Of a DNA stretch of 64,000 nucleotides, positions 61,038 to 64,000 are shown piece by piece. The position numbers and the translations under genes are program-made. The stretch spans positions 1 to 64,000 of the forward strand of contig NZ_UTBG01000255.1 in NCBI RefSeq assembly GCF_900580675.1. Reading direction: 5' to 3'. Each line of letters begins with the position of its first letter. Position 1 is the first letter of the stretch. Under the pieces are notes generated by a model, which was given only the letters and a program-made list of their open reading frames with translations, did not search any database and was not told the origin of the DNA. The stretch is from Pseudomonas viridiflava (lineage in GTDB: Bacteria; Pseudomonadota; Gammaproteobacteria; Pseudomonadales; Pseudomonadaceae).

Positions 61038-62018
61038 ATGAAACTGAAAAACACCTTGGGCTTGGCCATTGGTTCTCTTATTGCCGCTACTTCTTTCGGC
61101 GTTCTGGCACAAGGCCAAGGCGCAGTTGAAGGCGAGCTGTTCTACAAGAAGCAGTACAACGATAGCGTCAAGCACATCGAAGACGGCTTCAACCCAGGCG
61201 CTCGCATTGGTTACTTCCTGACCGACGACCTGGAACTGAACCTGTCGTACGACAAGACTAACCACACCCGTTCGAACGACGGTACTGGCAACCAGAAAAT
61301 CAAAGGCGACACTGGTAGCCTGGTTGGTACTTACCACTTCGGTCAGGCTGGCGTCGACTCCCTGCGTCCATACGTAGAAGGCGGTTTCGGCCACCAGAGC
61401 CGTACCAACGTTCAGGCTGACGGTCACAGCGGTCGCGACCAGTCGACTCTGGCTATCGTCGGTACCGGCGTGAAGTACTACTTCACCAACAACCTGTACG
61501 CTCGTGCCGGTGTTGAAGCTGACTACGCAATGGACAACGGCAAGTGGGATTACTCCGCACTGGTCGGCCTGGGTGTGAACTTCGGCGGTAACGCTGGCGC
61601 AGCTGCTCCAGCTCCTACCCCAGCACCAGCTCCAGAGCCAACTCCAGAGCCAGAAGCTCCAGTTGCTCAGGTTGTTCGTGTTGAGCTGGACGTTAAGTTC
61701 GACTTCGACAAGTCGGTTGTTAAGCCTAACAGCTACGGCGACGTGAAAAACCTGGCCGACTTCATGGCTCAGTACCCAGCTACCAACGTAGAAGTTGCTG
61801 GTCACACTGACTCCGTAGGTCCAGACGCTTACAACCAGAAGCTGTCCCAGCGTCGTGCTGACGCTGTTAAGCAAGTCCTGGTTAAAGACGGCGTGGCTCC
61901 TAGCCGTGTAACTGCAGTAGGTTACGGCGAATCCCGCCCAGTTGCTGACAACGCAACTGAAGCTGGTCGTGCTGTTAACCGTCGCGTAGAAGCGTCGGTT
62001 GAAGCTCAAGCTCAGTAA
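61038..62018 (+). CDS. oprF: Major outer-membrane porin OprF
   Basis: A 326-residue outer-membrane protein: signal peptide (about residues 1-24, ending GVLAQG), an N-terminal eight-stranded beta-barrel (residues 25-185), a Pro/Ala/Glu linker (APAPTPAPAPEPTPEPEAP, about 192-212), and a C-terminal OmpA domain binding peptidoglycan (VKFDFDKSVVKPNSYGDVKN, VAGHTDSVGPDAYNQKLSQR, NRRVEASVEA). It gives shape, non-specific diffusion and envelope anchoring. Codon use is biased to preferred codons (many CGT, GGT, GCT), as in very highly expressed genes. It is downstream of sigX and ends with a strong terminator. Confidence 0.97.
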   Translation: MKLKNTLGLAIGSLIAATSFGVLAQGQGAVEGELFYKKQYNDSVKHIEDGFNPGARIGYFLTDDLELNLSYDKTNHTRSNDGTGNQKIKGDTGSLVGTYHFGQAGVDSLRPYVEGGFGHQSRTNVQADGHSGRDQSTLAIVGTGVKYYFTNNLYARAGVEADYAMDNGKWDYSALVGLGVNFGGNAGAAAPAPTPAPAPEPTPEPEAPVAQVVRVELDVKFDFDKSVVKPNSYGDVKNLADFMAQYPATNVEVAGHTDSVGPDAYNQKLSQRRADAVKQVLVKDGVAPSRVTAVGYGESRPVADNATEAGRAVNRRVEASVEAQAQ

Positions 62019-62032
62019 TTACTGAGTAGTAG

Positions 62033-62063
62033 AAAAAAGCCCGGCTTAGGCCGGGCTTTTTTT
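62033..62063. terminator. Strong terminator of oprF (bidirectional)
   Basis: GCCCGGC-TTAG-GCCGGGC stem, with A6 on the left and T7 on the right, so it serves oprF and the convergent kinase gene. Confidence 0.93.
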
Positions 62064-62079
62064 CGCCTGCGATTTGGCA

Positions 62080-63750
62080 TCAGGTGTGAAGCAGTGCATA
62101 CAGCAACACCAGATTGATCAGCAGCGAGAGCAAAGCCAGGGTTCGCCAGACCTTCAGTGGCTCTCGGTCCAGCAACGGTCTGGGGCGTACGCTCAGCTCT
62201 TGCCGGTCAGCCTGTTCCAGCACCAGCAACCATTCCTCGGCAGTCTCAAAGCGTTGCGCAGGTTTGGCAGCTACAGCGCGCTCCAGGCACAGGGGCAACC
62301 AATCCGGCAGGTCGGGGCGATAGCGGCTGGCACTGATGGGCTGGTTGAAGCGCGGCCGTTGGAAGGCTTCGATTTCACCGTAGGGGTAATGCCCGGTCAG
62401 CAGGTAATACAAGGTGACGCCTACGCTGTATAAGTCCTGTTGCGTTGTAGGGCGCTCACCATTGAAGGCCTCGGGGGCGATAAAGCTCGGTGTGCCGGGC
62501 AGTTCATTGGCGCGGTCTTCCGAGAGACCTGGGCAGTACGCCAGGCCGAAATCCAGCACACGCAGTTCAGCGTCGTCTCCCAGCAACAGGTTTTCCGGCT
62601 TGATATCGCGGTGCAGAATCTGCCGTCGATGCAGCATGCCCACCGCCCGCAGCAAGCGTTCGGCCACCGACTGCCACTGCGCCAGCGGCAGCGGGCCTTG
62701 TTGCTCGAAGAGTTCTGCCAGGGTTTTTCCCGGGTATTCGCGCATCACGTAGTACAAATGCTGACGTCCGCTGGCGGCGTGCACTTCAGGAAATGCCCGC
62801 CCAGCCACGCGCCGTAAAAACCATTCCTCGGACAACAGCGCCTGGCCGGCGTCGCTATCACTGTCGCGGTTCAATGGCAGGGTTTTCAGCAGCCACGGTT
62901 GCTGTTGGGCATCGCGTACCCGGTACAGCAATGACTGTCGGCTTTGCGCCAGTACGCTTTCCACCTGCCAGCCCTCAAAGTCTTGCCCGGCCTTCAAGGG
63001 CGGTGGCAGTGGCCACTGTTGCAACTGCACCAGCGCATCGCCGAGGGTCGCAGCACCGAGCCTGTCGATGCGTATCAGCAGAGCGCTGGCGTTGTCCTGG
63101 CTGCCTGCCAGGTGCGCGGCATTCACCAGGGTGCTGACCGCAAGATCCAGGTCGATTTGCTCACGCAGAATCGCACTGATGCTGTGATCGCCCAATGTTG
63201 CCCACACGCCATCACTGAGCAGCAGAAAGCGCTCGCCTTCGCGCAATTGGCCGTCCAGGAAATCCAGTACCAGGTGCTGGTCCAGCCCAAGCGCACGCTT
63301 GAGCACATGCTGCATGCCCGGTTGTTCCCACACGTGATCCTCGCTGATGCGCTGCAACTCACCGTCCAGCCAGCGATACACCCGGCAGTCACCGACATGT
63401 GCGAGGGTAAAACGTTGGCCGCGAAACACCAGGGCGCTGAGGGTGGTGAGCAAGGGCTGGCCACCTCCATTGGCCTGCAGCCAGCGATTCTGCGCGAGCA
63501 GCAAGCGTTCCAGCGCCTGGGCCACGCCCCAGGTTTGCGGCGTGGCGTAGTAATCCAGCGCCAGGGCCTGCAAGGTCGAGCGTGCAGCCAGGCCGCCATC
63601 GGCGCACTGGCTCACGCCGTCGGCTATCGCGCACAGGTAGCCCTTGCTGGCGGCCAATTCCGCCACCGGGGTGACCACGCGCAAGGCGTCCTGGTTTTCC
63701 TTGCGTGGGCCGATGGCGCTGGCCTGGGCGATGCTCAGCTGCAGGCTCAT
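62080..63750 (-). CDS. PP2C phosphatase / Ser-Thr protein kinase fusion
   Basis: A 556-residue two-enzyme protein. Residues 1-240: PP2C-type phosphatase with metal-binding motifs GPRKENQDAL, CAIADGVS, HVGDCRVYRW, LLSDGVW and DNASALLI. Residues 270-520: Ser/Thr kinase with catalytic loop HRDIKPENLL, DFG in VLDFGLAY and APEAFNG; the glycine loop is atypical. A C-terminal helix (LALLSLLINLVLLYALLHT) anchors it to the membrane. It overlaps the nitrate transporter stop by one base (TGATG). In P. aeruginosa the homologue (PA1782) lies in the nitrate assimilation cluster. Targets unknown. Confidence 0.9.
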   Translation of the reverse strand: MSLQLSIAQASAIGPRKENQDALRVVTPVAELAASKGYLCAIADGVSQCADGGLAARSTLQALALDYYATPQTWGVAQALERLLLAQNRWLQANGGGQPLLTTLSALVFRGQRFTLAHVGDCRVYRWLDGELQRISEDHVWEQPGMQHVLKRALGLDQHLVLDFLDGQLREGERFLLLSDGVWATLGDHSISAILREQIDLDLAVSTLVNAAHLAGSQDNASALLIRIDRLGAATLGDALVQLQQWPLPPPLKAGQDFEGWQVESVLAQSRQSLLYRVRDAQQQPWLLKTLPLNRDSDSDAGQALLSEEWFLRRVAGRAFPEVHAASGRQHLYYVMREYPGKTLAELFEQQGPLPLAQWQSVAERLLRAVGMLHRRQILHRDIKPENLLLGDDAELRVLDFGLAYCPGLSEDRANELPGTPSFIAPEAFNGERPTTQQDLYSVGVTLYYLLTGHYPYGEIEAFQRPRFNQPISASRYRPDLPDWLPLCLERAVAAKPAQRFETAEEWLLVLEQADRQELSVRPRPLLDREPLKVWRTLALLSLLINLVLLYALLHT

Positions 63751-64000
63751 CAGACGCGTGCGGCGGTCACGGCAGCCGAACCCCAGGTGGTTCTCCAGCG
63801 ACGCTTGACGCCATGCAGGCCGAACCAGGCCAGCACGCCCAGGCTGGCGAACAACCACAGGGCCAGTTGATAGCTGCCGGTGCTTTGTTTGATCGCGCCC
63901 ATACCCGCCGCCAGGGCGAAACCGCCGATACCGCCGGCCATGCCGATCAGGCCGGTCATCACGCCGATTTCACTGCGGAAACGCTGGGGCACCAGTTGAA
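63750..64000 (-). CDS. NarK/NasA-type nitrate/nitrite transporter, 3' end only
   Basis: The last 83 codons of an MFS transporter; the start lies beyond the window. The fragment has two helices (GVMTGLIGMAGGIGGFALAA and LALWLFASLGVLAWFGLHGV) with the NarK-like glycine-rich stretch, preceded by VPQRFRSEIG. It imports nitrate for assimilation. Its stop shares one base with the kinase/phosphatase start, so both belong to one operon. Confidence 0.85.
   Translation of the reverse strand, partial: QLVPQRFRSEIGVMTGLIGMAGGIGGFALAAGMGAIKQSTGSYQLALWLFASLGVLAWFGLHGVKRRWRTTWGSAAVTAARV

Overview
The window is a chromosomal segment from a Pseudomonas of the fluorescens group. Evidence: high GC content; a complete sigX-oprF locus (cmaX, crfX, cmpX, sigX, oprF) preceded by ppsR, ppsA, an esterase-like gene and rraA in the order I recall from P. 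aeruginosa; a 2-methylcitrate operon of the acnD/prpF type; and many REP-type inverted repeats with GTGGGAG...CTCCCAC arms between genes. About 60 protein genes and one tRNA are supported. There is no rRNA, CRISPR array, prophage or intact insertion sequence.

Layout. 1-6.5 kb: the end of etfA, a solute-binding protein, two DUF4398/OmpA lipoproteins, a MocR regulator, small envelope proteins and rraB. 6.5-10.1 kb: a permuted ATP-grasp / Alpha-E / transglutaminase operon behind what reads as a sigma-54 promoter with an NtrC-like site. 10.2-18.6 kb: a periplasmic cytochrome c, a thiolase plus FadB-like pair, a glutamine amidotransferase, CorA, a PlsC-type acyltransferase and a crotonase. 18.9-20.5 kb: tRNA-Ser(GGA) followed by a small AT-richer insert with one unknown gene carrying a HEPN-like RNxxxH motif, flanked by a repeated terminator sequence. 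20.5-32.6 kb: small accessory proteins, an M24 peptidase homologue, DUF4337 and DUF2784 proteins, a HAD phosphatase, a divergent SDR/LysR pair, a hydantoin-racemase-like protein with an NCS1 permease, cysH, thrH, an orphan HigA and pabB. 32.8-35.9 kb: an operon of retropepsin, inactive transglutaminase/7TM and RimK-like ligase. 36.1-44.5 kb: the prp operon (GntR regulator, prpB, prpC, acnD, prpF, prpD), in which acnD is broken by a frameshift. 44.7-45.6 kb: an unrecognised low-complexity coiled-coil protein.

45.7-52.8 kb holds the most unusual locus. A five-gene minus-strand operon encodes an EamA exporter, a single protein combining JAMM peptidase, ubiquitin-like sulfur carrier, E1/MoeB and rhodanese domains, a cysteine-synthase-like enzyme, a serine acetyltransferase with an extra C-terminal domain, and an AlaX tRNA-editing protein. 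A MocR regulator is divergent. It looks like a self-contained sulfur-carrier-dependent route to cysteine or a cysteine-like amino acid, with export and tRNA proofreading.

52.9-64 kb: ppsR/ppsA (divergent), an alpha/beta hydrolase, rraA, cmaX-crfX-cmpX-sigX-oprF, then convergent genes for a PP2C phosphatase/Ser-Thr kinase fusion and the end of a NarK-type nitrate transporter.

Functions come from reading translated sequence and recalling family motifs. No database search was run, and start codons without a clear ribosome binding site are marked as uncertain.
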